Below are positions 17,041 to 24,952 of a stretch of 64,000 bases of DNA, piece after piece (the first letter of the stretch is position 1; every line of letters starts with the position of its first letter). The stretch is from NCBI GenBank assembly GCA_030039035.1, contig JASHQQ010000354.1, positions 1 to 64,000 of the forward strand, given 5' to 3'. A program made the translations under genes and the position numbers. The notes under the pieces are model-generated. The model did no database searches, was not told the DNA's origin, and worked only from the letters and a program-made list of their open reading frames with translations. Source of the stretch: Acidobacteriaceae bacterium. GTDB taxonomy: Bacteria; Acidobacteriota; Terriglobia; Terriglobales; Acidobacteriaceae.

Positions 17041-17991
17041 TCATTCGTCGATTCCCCTTTTCAGCGATGTGCCTGAAAACCGGAGGAAACGATTCAGACC
17101 CGCGTGCGGATACAAGCTGGCACGGGACAGAACCTGCTTTTGCATCCAGGACACGACGCCCGACGCATCTGCCGAATAACATGGCGACCCTCCGGCCTGC
17201 CCCTGAATCAGCAACCGGTTTTCCTGCATTCCAGCCAGCCACCGGTATCTTGCCAGATACAACCACAGCCAGGCGGCCCGGCGGTGAATACTCATCGCGG
17301 ATGTCCGGCCGCGATTGCGAACCGTAACCTTCTCTTCGATATAAAAGCCGGGAATCCCCATCCGGTCCCGCATGGTATCTTCGGCAACATGCATGAGGGT
17401 CATTGTGAAGACCGGACAACCCAGCATCAGCACCCTGCCGCCCGCGGCGGCCAACCTCGCATAAGGGGAATTTTCGTCGTGCGGAGCATAGGATCGCGAA
17501 TGATCGCGCAAAAGCTCCTCCGCATCCTGCCCCTGGGCGCAGACTGCCGAGTACGGAAAGCAGCTTCGTAAAGTCGAGGGCCGGCGGCGGAATAACTCCG
17601 ATAACAAGCCTACGGTTGAAGGCGACCGCTGCACATCGTAGAGCCGCTCGCCATTGCGCCCGGTGAGCCGCGGGTGGCTGGGCATCAGCAGCGTTCCGGA
17701 CGGGCCGATGGAATCCAGCAGAAAGTCGATCAATTGGGCAGGTTCCCAGCCAATCCCCTCCCACGCATCGGCGCCGGCGTGCAGCATCACGCGCTGCCCT
17801 TTTTCAATCCGCAGCGAATGCAATACCTCGCGCAACTGGACAGGCGCGAAAGCTTCAGCTACGCGACGGGAAGGTCGTTCCTTCCGACTCCAGTCGGGAA
17901 CGGGAAAGATCGCATCCCTGGCCAGTTTCCCCAGCCTTAGTCCAAGTTCGCAAATGGGAGAGATGGATAGCATGGCATACGTGCCGATCAC
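17041..17991 (-). CDS. AAC(3)-family N-acyltransferase
   Basis: Member of the aminoglycoside 3-N-acetyltransferase fold family (316 residues), which acylates amino groups of sugars using acyl-thioesters. The segment HAGADAWEGIGWEPAQLIDF followed by GPSGTLLMPSH matches the family's N-terminal signature. SPYARLAAAGGRVLMLGC and TLMHVAED match the conserved region with the catalytic His. The GTG at 17991 is chosen because it forms a GTGA overlap with the stop of the preceding gene and has a GAGGCGG ribosome-binding sequence; the open frame upstream is out-of-frame translation of that gene. In this setting it probably acylates an amino sugar of a cell-surface glycan. Antibiotic resistance is less likely. 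The acyl donor is unknown. Confidence 0.82.
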   Translation of the reverse strand: MIGTYAMLSISPICELGLRLGKLARDAIFPVPDWSRKERPSRRVAEAFAPVQLREVLHSLRIEKGQRVMLHAGADAWEGIGWEPAQLIDFLLDSIGPSGTLLMPSHPRLTGRNGERLYDVQRSPSTVGLLSELFRRRPSTLRSCFPYSAVCAQGQDAEELLRDHSRSYAPHDENSPYARLAAAGGRVLMLGCPVFTMTLMHVAEDTMRDRMGIPGFYIEEKVTVRNRGRTSAMSIHRRAAWLWLYLARYRWLAGMQENRLLIQGQAGGSPCYSADASGVVSWMQKQVLSRASLYPHAGLNRFLRFSGTSLKRGIDE

Positions 17992-19208
17992 GATTCCGCC
18001 TCGAGCCGCTGGAATGCAGAGACGTCGTACACCAACGTGCAGTCGTCGTACCCCGACGCGCCGGTCAGGTAGCAGAAGAGTTTGCCCGTGGTGTTTTCGC
18101 CATCGGGGAAGGAGACATTGGTGTACTGAAACGTGCCATCGGGCAGAAAGGGCGGACCAAGATGCGCCAGACGATCCACCGGGAATGTGAGGATCTTCCG
18201 GCACGACAGGCTGTTCAGATCGCACATCCAGACATGCGTGGCTCTGGTATCGTTCGCGCAGGACGATGTAATCGGATAGGCGCGCTCGGGAGATTCGGCA
18301 TTGGTCGAGAGAAATAACGAGGAGCCGGCAATGCACGCATAAAAGCAACTGTTATCGATCCGCGTCAAGGCCGAGGTCTTCCCGCTGGCTTTTTCATAGC
18401 TACGGAGATAGTTATCGGCATTGGGGCTGTCGTTGGCGAAGAAAAGATTTTCGCTTGTAACCACAATCGAATAAAACCTGCTCTCCTGCCCGCCCTGAAG
18501 CACCGGTTCGACGCTCGAAAAATCCGGAGCGGCGCGAAAGACCGCAGCCTCCTGCTCATGATCGCCCGTGCTGATCCAGAAACAGTCCGCCCATGGATCG
18601 TAGCTGATCCCGTGGACATGCCGGATCGCGCCGGCGGGAAAGGTGTAGACGATCTTCCATGTGAGCCCTTCATCCGAACTGCCATAAACGTGGATCGCCC
18701 GCCGCTGTGCGTTGCCGAAGTACTCTCCCCAAACCGCCATGCCCTTGGGGCGATACGCCAGCGAAACCGGACGCGAGCCTTCCGTGACCGCAAAGCTCCG
18801 CCATCCGCGCCGGGATCCACGCGGGACGACGAACATGCCTCCACGGAATGAAGCAATCAGATTGCCGCTGCCGGTCACGAGCGCGCGATAAACCTGGGCG
18901 CGAAGAACGCGCCGCGCCAGCGGGAACACGCCGAGGGTCGCCCTGATGCGCGAAATCTCCAAATCGCCCATGTGCTCTATCGTTGCGCCGCAATCGCGTG
19001 TCCTGTAGATCCGGTTATGACCGGACAAATACAGCGAGCCGTCATGAAAGCACAATGGGCGATAATGCTTCAGGACGGACACAGGCTTCATGAGCAACTC
19101 CGCTGGCATTTCTTGTCCTGGTCCGTCATGGAAGGCGGCGGATTCACCGGTTGCCAGGGATGGGTCCTTAGCCCTGCGAAGATGCTCTTCGGGTGCAGGT
19201 TGGATCAT
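17988..19208 (-). CDS. predicted beta-propeller-like protein of unknown function
   Basis: About 406 residues with repeated blades of the form SSDEGLTWKIVYTF, LYLSGHNRIYRTRDCG and VVTSENLFFANDSPN, resembling BNR/sialidase-type Asp-box propellers. No catalytic sialidase residues could be assigned and no signal peptide is visible. The ATG at 19208 is one choice; the upstream in-frame TTG at 19229 and a later ATG (MPAELLMKP) are alternatives. The gene is translationally coupled to the AAC(3)-like enzyme by a GTGA overlap, so the two act together. I infer a sugar-binding or scaffold role, or an unrecognised glycan-processing enzyme. Confidence 0.6.
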   Translation of the reverse strand: MIQPAPEEHLRRAKDPSLATGESAAFHDGPGQEMPAELLMKPVSVLKHYRPLCFHDGSLYLSGHNRIYRTRDCGATIEHMGDLEISRIRATLGVFPLARRVLRAQVYRALVTGSGNLIASFRGGMFVVPRGSRRGWRSFAVTEGSRPVSLAYRPKGMAVWGEYFGNAQRRAIHVYGSSDEGLTWKIVYTFPAGAIRHVHGISYDPWADCFWISTGDHEQEAAVFRAAPDFSSVEPVLQGGQESRFYSIVVTSENLFFANDSPNADNYLRSYEKASGKTSALTRIDNSCFYACIAGSSLFLSTNAESPERAYPITSSCANDTRATHVWMCDLNSLSCRKILTFPVDRLAHLGPPFLPDGTFQYTNVSFPDGENTTGKLFCYLTGASGYDDCTLVYDVSAFQRLEAES

Positions 19209-19380
19209 TCCATAGCCAATTCGATCCAACAGTGCCTCGCGAAAATTTTCGGGCCGCTGTCAGTCTACCGGAACGGTGGGCCGCGGACAATTTGAGGCGG
19301 ATTGAGGGAAAGCATCCGCTCGACGGCGTCAGCGAAGGGGAGTGGCCGGCAAAGCTCCCATCCGAAGCGGAGAAACCCTG

Positions 19381-20430
19381 TCAATGCGGCAGAAGCTGGA
19401 GAGCGTTGGTGCGGTAGATCTTTTCGAGGACATCGTCGGGCAGGTGAAGTCCGTAAACATTCCATCGCCCCTGGCGCGAGGCGTGCGAAGGGTACTCGAA
19501 GTATTCGTCATCGGTTTCGAGAAAGCGGTAGTAGAGCCGGTACATCTGCGCCTCGGGCAAAAGATCGGTCCCAAACAGGATGCGATCGGCAAAGCGAAGA
19601 AGGAAACGCCGCGCGGTAAAGGGCTGGCGGCCCAGTTCAGGGGTGCGGGCGCTGATATCGACGAATACATTCGGGGTCGACTCGAGCAGCCTCGCTGCCT
19701 GGGCGAGGTCCTCGCCGCTTTCGGCCATGTGGGCGCAGACGAACGTGGTGCCGGGATGCCTGCGAATGACCCGGTCGCGCTGCGCCAGCAGGTCGTTCTT
19801 GCCATATTGCGCGCCATGGAAACTCCAATCGGGGTGCGCGGCCAGTTCCTCGTAGCGTTCGTTGGTGGAATCGACGGGACGAAAAAAGGCGGCCGGATCG
19901 GCGGTATGGAACATGACCGGGAGGCTGAGGTCTGCCGCCTTGGCAAAGAGAGGCGCCAGGCGCTCGTCGTCCACGCGAAGCAGCTCTCCGCTTGCGTCGC
20001 GAACGGCCAGGCCCAGATCCTTCCAGAACTTGATGCCGCAGGCGCCGTGTTCCGCCATTCGCTCCAGGCGATCGAGCGACCGGGCGATAAAATCGTCGCG
20101 GTCCACACCTGTCCAATCCATCCAGGCCATGGTGGCAAAACGATCGCGCGAAGCAGCGCGAAACCGGCGCAGGATGGCCAACGCCTCCTCCCCGACCTGC
20201 ATGGTGATATTCACGATCCGTTCGACGCCGCAGTCGTCCATGACACGGAGTACAGTCTCCGGATCCATGGAATCGAGATGATTGTGATAGTCGATGACCG
20301 GGAAGCGGGGCTTCAGCGGCGTGCGATCGGGAGTGACCAGCTCGCTCCGGGGATGAAAATCGCTCATGCGCAAATCGACGTCGGCTTTGGCCGACACCAT
20401 GGCGACAAATCGGTCGTTCGCGACAGTCAT
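19381..20430 (-). CDS. amidohydrolase-family (PF04909-like) metal-dependent hydrolase
   Basis: 349-residue TIM-barrel protein of the amidohydrolase-2 type, which includes decarboxylases and lactonases. Metal-binding motif DYHNHLD near the N-terminus, a central HTADPAAFFRP, FVCAHMAES, and a C-terminal ILFGTDLLP with the conserved Asp. The ATG at 20430 has GAGG 5 nt upstream and is preferred over the longer open frame. It faces away from the NusG-like gene across a 670-bp divergent region. The substrate is unknown. It is about 170 bp upstream of the beta-propeller gene in the same direction and could belong to the same transcript. Confidence 0.8.
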   Translation of the reverse strand: MTVANDRFVAMVSAKADVDLRMSDFHPRSELVTPDRTPLKPRFPVIDYHNHLDSMDPETVLRVMDDCGVERIVNITMQVGEEALAILRRFRAASRDRFATMAWMDWTGVDRDDFIARSLDRLERMAEHGACGIKFWKDLGLAVRDASGELLRVDDERLAPLFAKAADLSLPVMFHTADPAAFFRPVDSTNERYEELAAHPDWSFHGAQYGKNDLLAQRDRVIRRHPGTTFVCAHMAESGEDLAQAARLLESTPNVFVDISARTPELGRQPFTARRFLLRFADRILFGTDLLPEAQMYRLYYRFLETDDEYFEYPSHASRQGRWNVYGLHLPDDVLEKIYRTNALQLLPH

Positions 20431-20674
20431 CGCAGCCTCGTCAAAGAGTACCACCGGGGGCGTTTTGAGCAAGAAGACGATGGACCGGAGATGGCGTCGG
20501 GGCAGTTGATGTGAGCCGTCTTCCCGTCCTTCCCCGGGCCGGGACGGCCGCACCCGACCAAAGAGCAGATGCTACCCCACGGCTCGGGCAACCCTTGGCC
20601 GGGCGCGCGCATCTCAGCTCGACATCGGGCTCCGCGAAAAACTGGGATAGTACGTGCTTGCTCCCTCCGAGAAT

Positions 20675-20698
20675 TCGGTACTTTAGTACCGATTTTTT
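20675..20698 (+). terminator. intrinsic terminator in the exopolysaccharide leader
   Basis: Stem CGGTAC (20676-20681), loop TTTA, stem GTACCG (20686-20691), then ATTTTTTG. The T-run is only on the plus-strand side, so it stops rightward transcripts. No gene lies upstream on the plus strand, so the hairpin probably lies within the 5' leader of the NusG-like gene or ends a short leader RNA. Confidence 0.75.
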
Positions 20699-20743
20699 GT
20701 GACTCTCTGGGCATTTACGCAGCGTTCAATTCCACGGAATGAC

Positions 20744-20770
20744 AATTTGTGACGCATTTTGTCGCAAATT
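20744..20770. promoter_or_regulatory. 27-bp imperfect palindrome, candidate operator
   Basis: Half-sites AATTTGTGAC (20744-20753) and GTCGCAAATT (20761-20770) are inverted with one mismatch and a 7-bp spacer GCATTTT. The location between divergent promoters and the dyad symmetry suggest a dimeric repressor or activator site. The TetR-family gene at 21889 is one possible binder, but there is no direct evidence. Confidence 0.5.
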
Positions 20771-20980
20771 AGCACTTCCAAAAAAATGAGCATCGGCTTA
20801 CTCTCTTTTGTTGGGACAGAAGTCAGAAAGCCCCCCTTTCCTCATGCTGAACCCAGACTGCCAGCGCGCGAACGCGCGGCCGAAACCGAGAACCGGCGAT
20901 CGTCACGTTGACCGGGAGCTGGATTTTCGTTCGTAGCTTTTTGCGGCTCTTCCTGCCTTGCAAATCCGGTTCAACGAAGG

Positions 20981-20994
20981 CTTAGCCTGCTAAG
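20981..20994 (+). other. leader hairpin upstream of the NusG-like gene
   Basis: CTTAGC-CT-GCTAAG is a perfect inverted repeat with a 2-base spacer, enclosed by the outer pair AAGG (20977-20980) and CCTT (21009-21012). In RNA this could form alternative structures. It lies about 110 bp before the NusG-like start and could be a recruitment or pausing element for that factor. A function is inference only. Confidence 0.35.
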
Positions 20995-21103
20995 TCAGCC
21001 TGGCGAAGCCTTGCCCGTCGGAGCGTACCGGAAGGCGCCGCTCCCATTCCCGCGGCCTGAGTTTGTTTGCGCGACGCGCAGAGCGAGGAAGGAACGCATT
21101 ACG

Positions 21104-21667
21104 TTGCAGAGCGTGAATCGAGCACCGGACGATCTCAGGATTCCGGCTGACTCATGGGCTGGCGCGGCCGCACAAAGGCAGTGGTTCGCGACCTTTACGT
21201 TGCCACAGAACGAAAAATCCGTAACCCGGCAACTGGATCTTCGCGATGTGGAGTCGTTTCTCCCCACCTACGAGACGATCCGGGTATGGAAGAACAGGCA
21301 GCGAAAGAAGGTGACGCTTCCACTCTTCCCGACCTACCTTTTCGTGCACATCAGCCGCGCCGAACGTGGAAAGGTTCTGGGGTGTCCGGGCGTACTGCAA
21401 ATTGTCGGGAGCGCCAGGGAACCGATTCCGGTTGCCGACGCAGAGGTTGAATTCCTGCGTTCGGGCGTCTGCCGTCGGAAAGTAGAGCCTTTTCGCGAAC
21501 TCGTGGTCGGAGAGCGTGTCCGCATCAAGAGCGGCATGATGCAGGGATTGGAAGGCACGCTGGTGCGGCGCAGCAGCAGTTTGCGTTTTGTGCTCACCAT
21601 CCAGATGATCAACCAGCACGCGGCGATTGAAGTGGACGCCGATGATATGGAGCCGGCGCTTCCCTGA
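21104..21667 (+). CDS. NusG-paralogue transcription antiterminator (UpxY/RfaH/LoaP type)
   Basis: 187-residue protein with an N-terminal NGN domain (WFATFTLPQNEKSVTRQL, FPTYLFVHI, GVLQIVGS) and a C-terminal KOW domain (VGERVRIKSGMMQGLEGTLV). Such specialised NusG paralogues travel with RNA polymerase and let it read through long polysaccharide operons. The start is TTG at 21104, supported by AGGAAGGA 10 nt upstream; GTG at 21113 is an alternative. It heads the exopolysaccharide locus, and the terminator in its leader (20675-20698) fits antitermination control. It lacks the extra domain of LoaP-like fusions. It is not housekeeping NusG, which lies next to secE and rplK in most genomes. Confidence 0.88.
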   Translation: MQSVNRAPDDLRIPADSWAGAAAQRQWFATFTLPQNEKSVTRQLDLRDVESFLPTYETIRVWKNRQRKKVTLPLFPTYLFVHISRAERGKVLGCPGVLQIVGSAREPIPVADAEVEFLRSGVCRRKVEPFRELVVGERVRIKSGMMQGLEGTLVRRSSSLRFVLTIQMINQHAAIEVDADDMEPALP

Positions 21668-21888
21668 AAGGCCGGTTCTGGCCACGGCTGCCCTCCGGCG
21701 AAGCAACGGATTCAGGCGTTACGGACATCCTCTCCAGGTTCCGACTCTCGATCGATCGGAATCTCCTTATCCTTCCCGATCTACCCTGCTTCCTCGCCCG
21801 ACCTCCCATCGGAGACCGCGCCTCGCACCCGCCAGAACGCTCATTCCCATCCGGCAAACCCCCTTTCCGTACACAGCGAGAGTGGCAA

Positions 21889-22545
21889 ATGGCACTTGTT
21901 CCAAGAAACTCAGAACGGACTGACAAGATACTGCAGGCCGCAGCCCAGCTTTTTGCACGGCAGGGATATCACGGAACCAGCACCCGTGAGATTGCGCGTC
22001 TTGCCGATGTGAGCGAAAACACGCTGTTCCGGCATTTCGATCACAAGGAAGACCTTTTCTGGTCGGCGCTCCGCTCCCGTTCCGCGGGACTCAAGCTGCG
22101 TCGCGATCTGCTCGACGGAATCAGCGAAGGGGACGACCCCGAAGTCGTCCTGCCCAAGATCATCGATCTGCTCGTGGACACGGTCATCTTCAAGCCGGAA
22201 CTGCTGCGACTGATCGCGGTTGCCTTTCTCGAGCTGCACTGGAAGACCGACGCCTTCTGCAAGGAGTATCTCTCGCCCATCTTTTCGGCGATCCATCGCT
22301 ACATTGAGATGAATGTGGAGAACGAGCGGGTTCGCGCCCTGGATCCAACCATGCTCACGGCAGCGTTAGTGACGACGGTAATGTCTCACGCGGAGATTTC
22401 AAGACTTATCGACGGCGATCGGCTATCCTACCCAGGAAGCCGCGAAGCGGCCAGCGCATACACCAAATTCTGGCTGGATGTGCTGACGCCCAGGCCTGTG
22501 CCATCCCAAAGGGCTGCGCTGCGAAGCAAGCGCGCACCGATCTGA
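21889..22545 (+). CDS. TetR/AcrR-family transcriptional regulator
   Basis: 218-residue repressor-type protein. The N-terminal HTH (about residues 10-56) reads ILQAAAQLFARQGYHGTSTR, with recognition helix VSENTLFRHFDHKEDLF, a classical TetR signature. The C-terminal ligand domain is all-helical, with no named ligand family recognised. ATG start at 21889. It sits between the NusG-like antiterminator and the PglF-like dehydratase, so it may control the exopolysaccharide genes or sense a related lipid or sugar precursor. It has a 221-bp upstream gap and may have its own promoter. Confidence 0.88.
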   Translation: MALVPRNSERTDKILQAAAQLFARQGYHGTSTREIARLADVSENTLFRHFDHKEDLFWSALRSRSAGLKLRRDLLDGISEGDDPEVVLPKIIDLLVDTVIFKPELLRLIAVAFLELHWKTDAFCKEYLSPIFSAIHRYIEMNVENERVRALDPTMLTAALVTTVMSHAEISRLIDGDRLSYPGSREAASAYTKFWLDVLTPRPVPSQRAALRSKRAPI

Positions 22546-22634
22546 ACTGGAACCGCCGATTCCGGACCCTGCCTTCCACTGGGTGACATTTCTGCCTGCA
22601 CCCGCCAAATGAAGCTAGCAAACAGGAGAATCAA

Positions 22635-24638
22635 ATGAGCTCTCCATATCTGCCGGCCAGACGCTATGGCACGGAGCGTATCGTGCGCCGGCTCGTGGCA
22701 TCTCTCAGCAATCTCATTCTGTTTGCGCTTGCCGCGTGTTTCGCATTCGAACTGCGATTCGACGGCGACCTTCCGCCCCGATACACGCATTCGATGGAGA
22801 TGGCTCTGTGCATCTGGGCGGCGGTCAAATCGGCGGCCTTCCTCGCCGGCTCCGTCAACCAGGAAAAATGGCGGCACACGTCGATCTACGAGGCGGAGCG
22901 GATCATCCTGGCCAACACCGCCGGATCGGTGATTGGCGGAACCCTGGTTTATGCGCTTCTCGGACGTTCCGCGGTTCCGCTTTCGGTGTACGTGCTCGAA
23001 TGGATCCTCTCCAGTTTTCTGATTCTGGGAGGGCGTCTGGCCGTTCGCGTGATCGCCACGGCCAGAAGAGCCCGGCTCATCGAGGGAAAACGAACCCGGA
23101 CCCTTATCTACGGGGCGGGAGCCGCGGGACTGGCGCTTCTTTGGGAGCTGCGGCAGAACCAGTCGCTGATGCTCGATGTGGTGGGCCTGATTGACGACAA
23201 CCCGCAACTGGTGGGCTTGACGTTCGATGGCAAGCCGGTGCTGGGCACCGGAGAGGAATTGGGCGGCCTTGCGCGCAAGCATGGCGTAAGGAGGGTGCTG
23301 ATTGCAATCCCGTCCGCGACCGGACCGCAGATGGTGCGAATCCTGAGATTCGCCATCGAGGCGGGGGTGGATTACAAGATGGTTCCCAGCCTGGGCGAGC
23401 TGATCCAGGGAACCGACCTTGGAAAGCAAATCCGGGATGTCGCTGTCGAGGATTTGCTGGGAAGAAAGCCGGTGCAACTGGATCAGGACCTCATCCGCGA
23501 GCGCATTCAGGGAAAAGTTGTGATGGTTACCGGAGCGGGAGGCTCAATCGGGTCGGAAATCTGCCGGCAGATTGCCCAGTTCCGGCCGCTGGCGCTGGTC
23601 GGCTTCGACGAGGCAGAGACTCCTCTCTTCCAGATCGACCGGGAGCTCGCCGGGAGCTTCCCGGACCTGGCCTTTCATCCCGAGATCGGAGATATCACGC
23701 GGCCTGACATGCTCCGTCGCGTGATGCAGCAGTATGAGCCGTCGATTGTCTACCACGCCGCGGCGTACAAGCATGTTTCCATGATGGAGCGGCACGTATT
23801 TGCCGCGGTCGAAAACAATGTCTTCGGCACCTGGCATGTCGCCCTCGCCGCGGCCAATCACGGCGTCGAGGATTTCGTGCTCATTTCGACCGACAAGGCG
23901 GTTCGACCCACCAGCATGATGGGAGCCACCAAGCGCGTGGCGGAGCTGGTGATCCGCGCCCTGCAGATGGAAAGCGGCACCAAATTCGCCGCCGTCCGCT
24001 TCGGCAATGTTCTGGGAAGCAACGGAAGCGTCGTGCCGATCTTCAAGGAGCAGATTGCCGTCGGGGGTCCGGTCACGGTCACGCATCCGGAAATGCGCCG
24101 CTACTTCATGACCATTCCCGAGGCGGCGCAACTGGTTCTTCAAGCCTTCGCCATCGGCAAGGGCGGGGAGGTCTTTGTTCTCGATATGGGTGAGCCGGTA
24201 AAGATCGTCGATCTGGCCAGGGACCTGATCCTGTTGTCGGGACTGCAGCCGGAACGCGACATCAAGATCCAGTTCACCGGCACGCGGCCTGGTGAAAAGC
24301 TCTTCGAGGAATTGAACCTGTACCACGAGCACCTGGTTCCCACCTCTCACTCCCAGATTCGAAGTTATGCATCGCCCGACGACGTGGATGTGAGGCAAGT
24401 CAAGGCGTACATGCAGGAATTGCAGCAGATCGTCAGCTCGCGCGATCTGGCGCGGCTCGTGCTTCTGCTCAAGGAACTGATTCCCGATTACAATCCGGGC
24501 ACGGAGCTGCTGAAGGTCGCCATGTCGATCGAATCCAATCATCGATCCGGACCGGCCAGGCTGCCGATTCCCGCGGGACAGGCCGATGGCCCGGTTCCCG
24601 TAAAGAAACTCGCAGCCGCAACGCGCATGATGAATTGA
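22635..24638 (+). CDS. membrane-bound UDP-sugar 4,6-dehydratase (PglF/WbpM/EpsC-like)
   Basis: 667-residue enzyme with an N-terminal membrane part (about four segments, residues 15-140), a first Rossmann fold (TLIYGAGAAGLALL, about residue 157) and a second catalytic SDR domain starting MVTGAGGSIGSE. The active site has YHAAAYKHVSMME, STDKAVRPTSMMGATKR (Thr-Asp-Lys plus Met in place of Tyr, as in PglF/WbpM) and VRFGNVLGS. It converts UDP-GlcNAc to UDP-4-keto-6-deoxy-GlcNAc in its relatives. The ATG at 22635 has AGGAG at good spacing. Together with the PglC-, PglD- and PglE-like genes at 47-49.7 kb it would form a bacillosamine-type pathway. Confidence 0.9.
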   Translation: MSSPYLPARRYGTERIVRRLVASLSNLILFALAACFAFELRFDGDLPPRYTHSMEMALCIWAAVKSAAFLAGSVNQEKWRHTSIYEAERIILANTAGSVIGGTLVYALLGRSAVPLSVYVLEWILSSFLILGGRLAVRVIATARRARLIEGKRTRTLIYGAGAAGLALLWELRQNQSLMLDVVGLIDDNPQLVGLTFDGKPVLGTGEELGGLARKHGVRRVLIAIPSATGPQMVRILRFAIEAGVDYKMVPSLGELIQGTDLGKQIRDVAVEDLLGRKPVQLDQDLIRERIQGKVVMVTGAGGSIGSEICRQIAQFRPLALVGFDEAETPLFQIDRELAGSFPDLAFHPEIGDITRPDMLRRVMQQYEPSIVYHAAAYKHVSMMERHVFAAVENNVFGTWHVALAAANHGVEDFVLISTDKAVRPTSMMGATKRVAELVIRALQMESGTKFAAVRFGNVLGSNGSVVPIFKEQIAVGGPVTVTHPEMRRYFMTIPEAAQLVLQAFAIGKGGEVFVLDMGEPVKIVDLARDLILLSGLQPERDIKIQFTGTRPGEKLFEELNLYHEHLVPTSHSQIRSYASPDDVDVRQVKAYMQELQQIVSSRDLARLVLLLKELIPDYNPGTELLKVAMSIESNHRSGPARLPIPAGQADGPVPVKKLAAATRMMN

Positions 24639-24952
24639 CGAATCCAAGACGGGACCTTCCGCGGAGCAAACCTCAAGAAACAGGAATGCGCGGAAACCGC
24701 GCTTCGGGCGGAGAGATTTTCCCTTCGATTGGCGGCAACGCCCCTGCCGGATGCGGGTTGATCCGATGCTCCTCTTCGCCCCGGGATGACCGGCTGGACC
24801 GATCCTCCCGGTCCGCGGCAATTTCACGGCGATGACAGGAACGAGGCGGATGGCCGACACGCGCCGCCACATCGTCCACATTGAACAAATGCTCGCAGCA
24901 GATCGAACACACCACCTCTCCTGTCCGATTACACCAAGTCCGAGGGTTCCCA
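24639..24952. other. intergenic region, no gene recognised
   Basis: About 314 bp between the dehydratase and the Wzc-like kinase. Open frames occur on both strands but lack starts, ribosome-binding sites and family resemblance. A promoter for the Wzc-Wza pair is possible; I see no convincing boxes. Confidence 0.3.

Larger units (their letters stand above)
20431..21103. other. 673-bp divergent regulatory region and exopolysaccharide leader
   Basis: No protein gene recognised. Its AT content is higher than the surroundings in 20660-20830. It holds an intrinsic terminator pointing toward the exopolysaccharide genes (20675-20698), a 27-bp imperfect palindrome (20744-20770), and a nested hairpin just before the NusG-like start (20981-20994). 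Long leaders with terminators are typical where a NusG paralogue antiterminates its own operon. Confidence 0.6.

Noticed and set aside
16976-17764. Minus-strand open frame in another register under the AAC(3)-like gene
   Set aside because: The AAC(3) motifs are in a different frame; this one has no recognisable motif.
17041-17991. Antibiotic-resistance gene (aac(3))
   Set aside because: The family match is clear, but coupling to a propeller-like gene and a glycan locus makes a biosynthetic role more likely.
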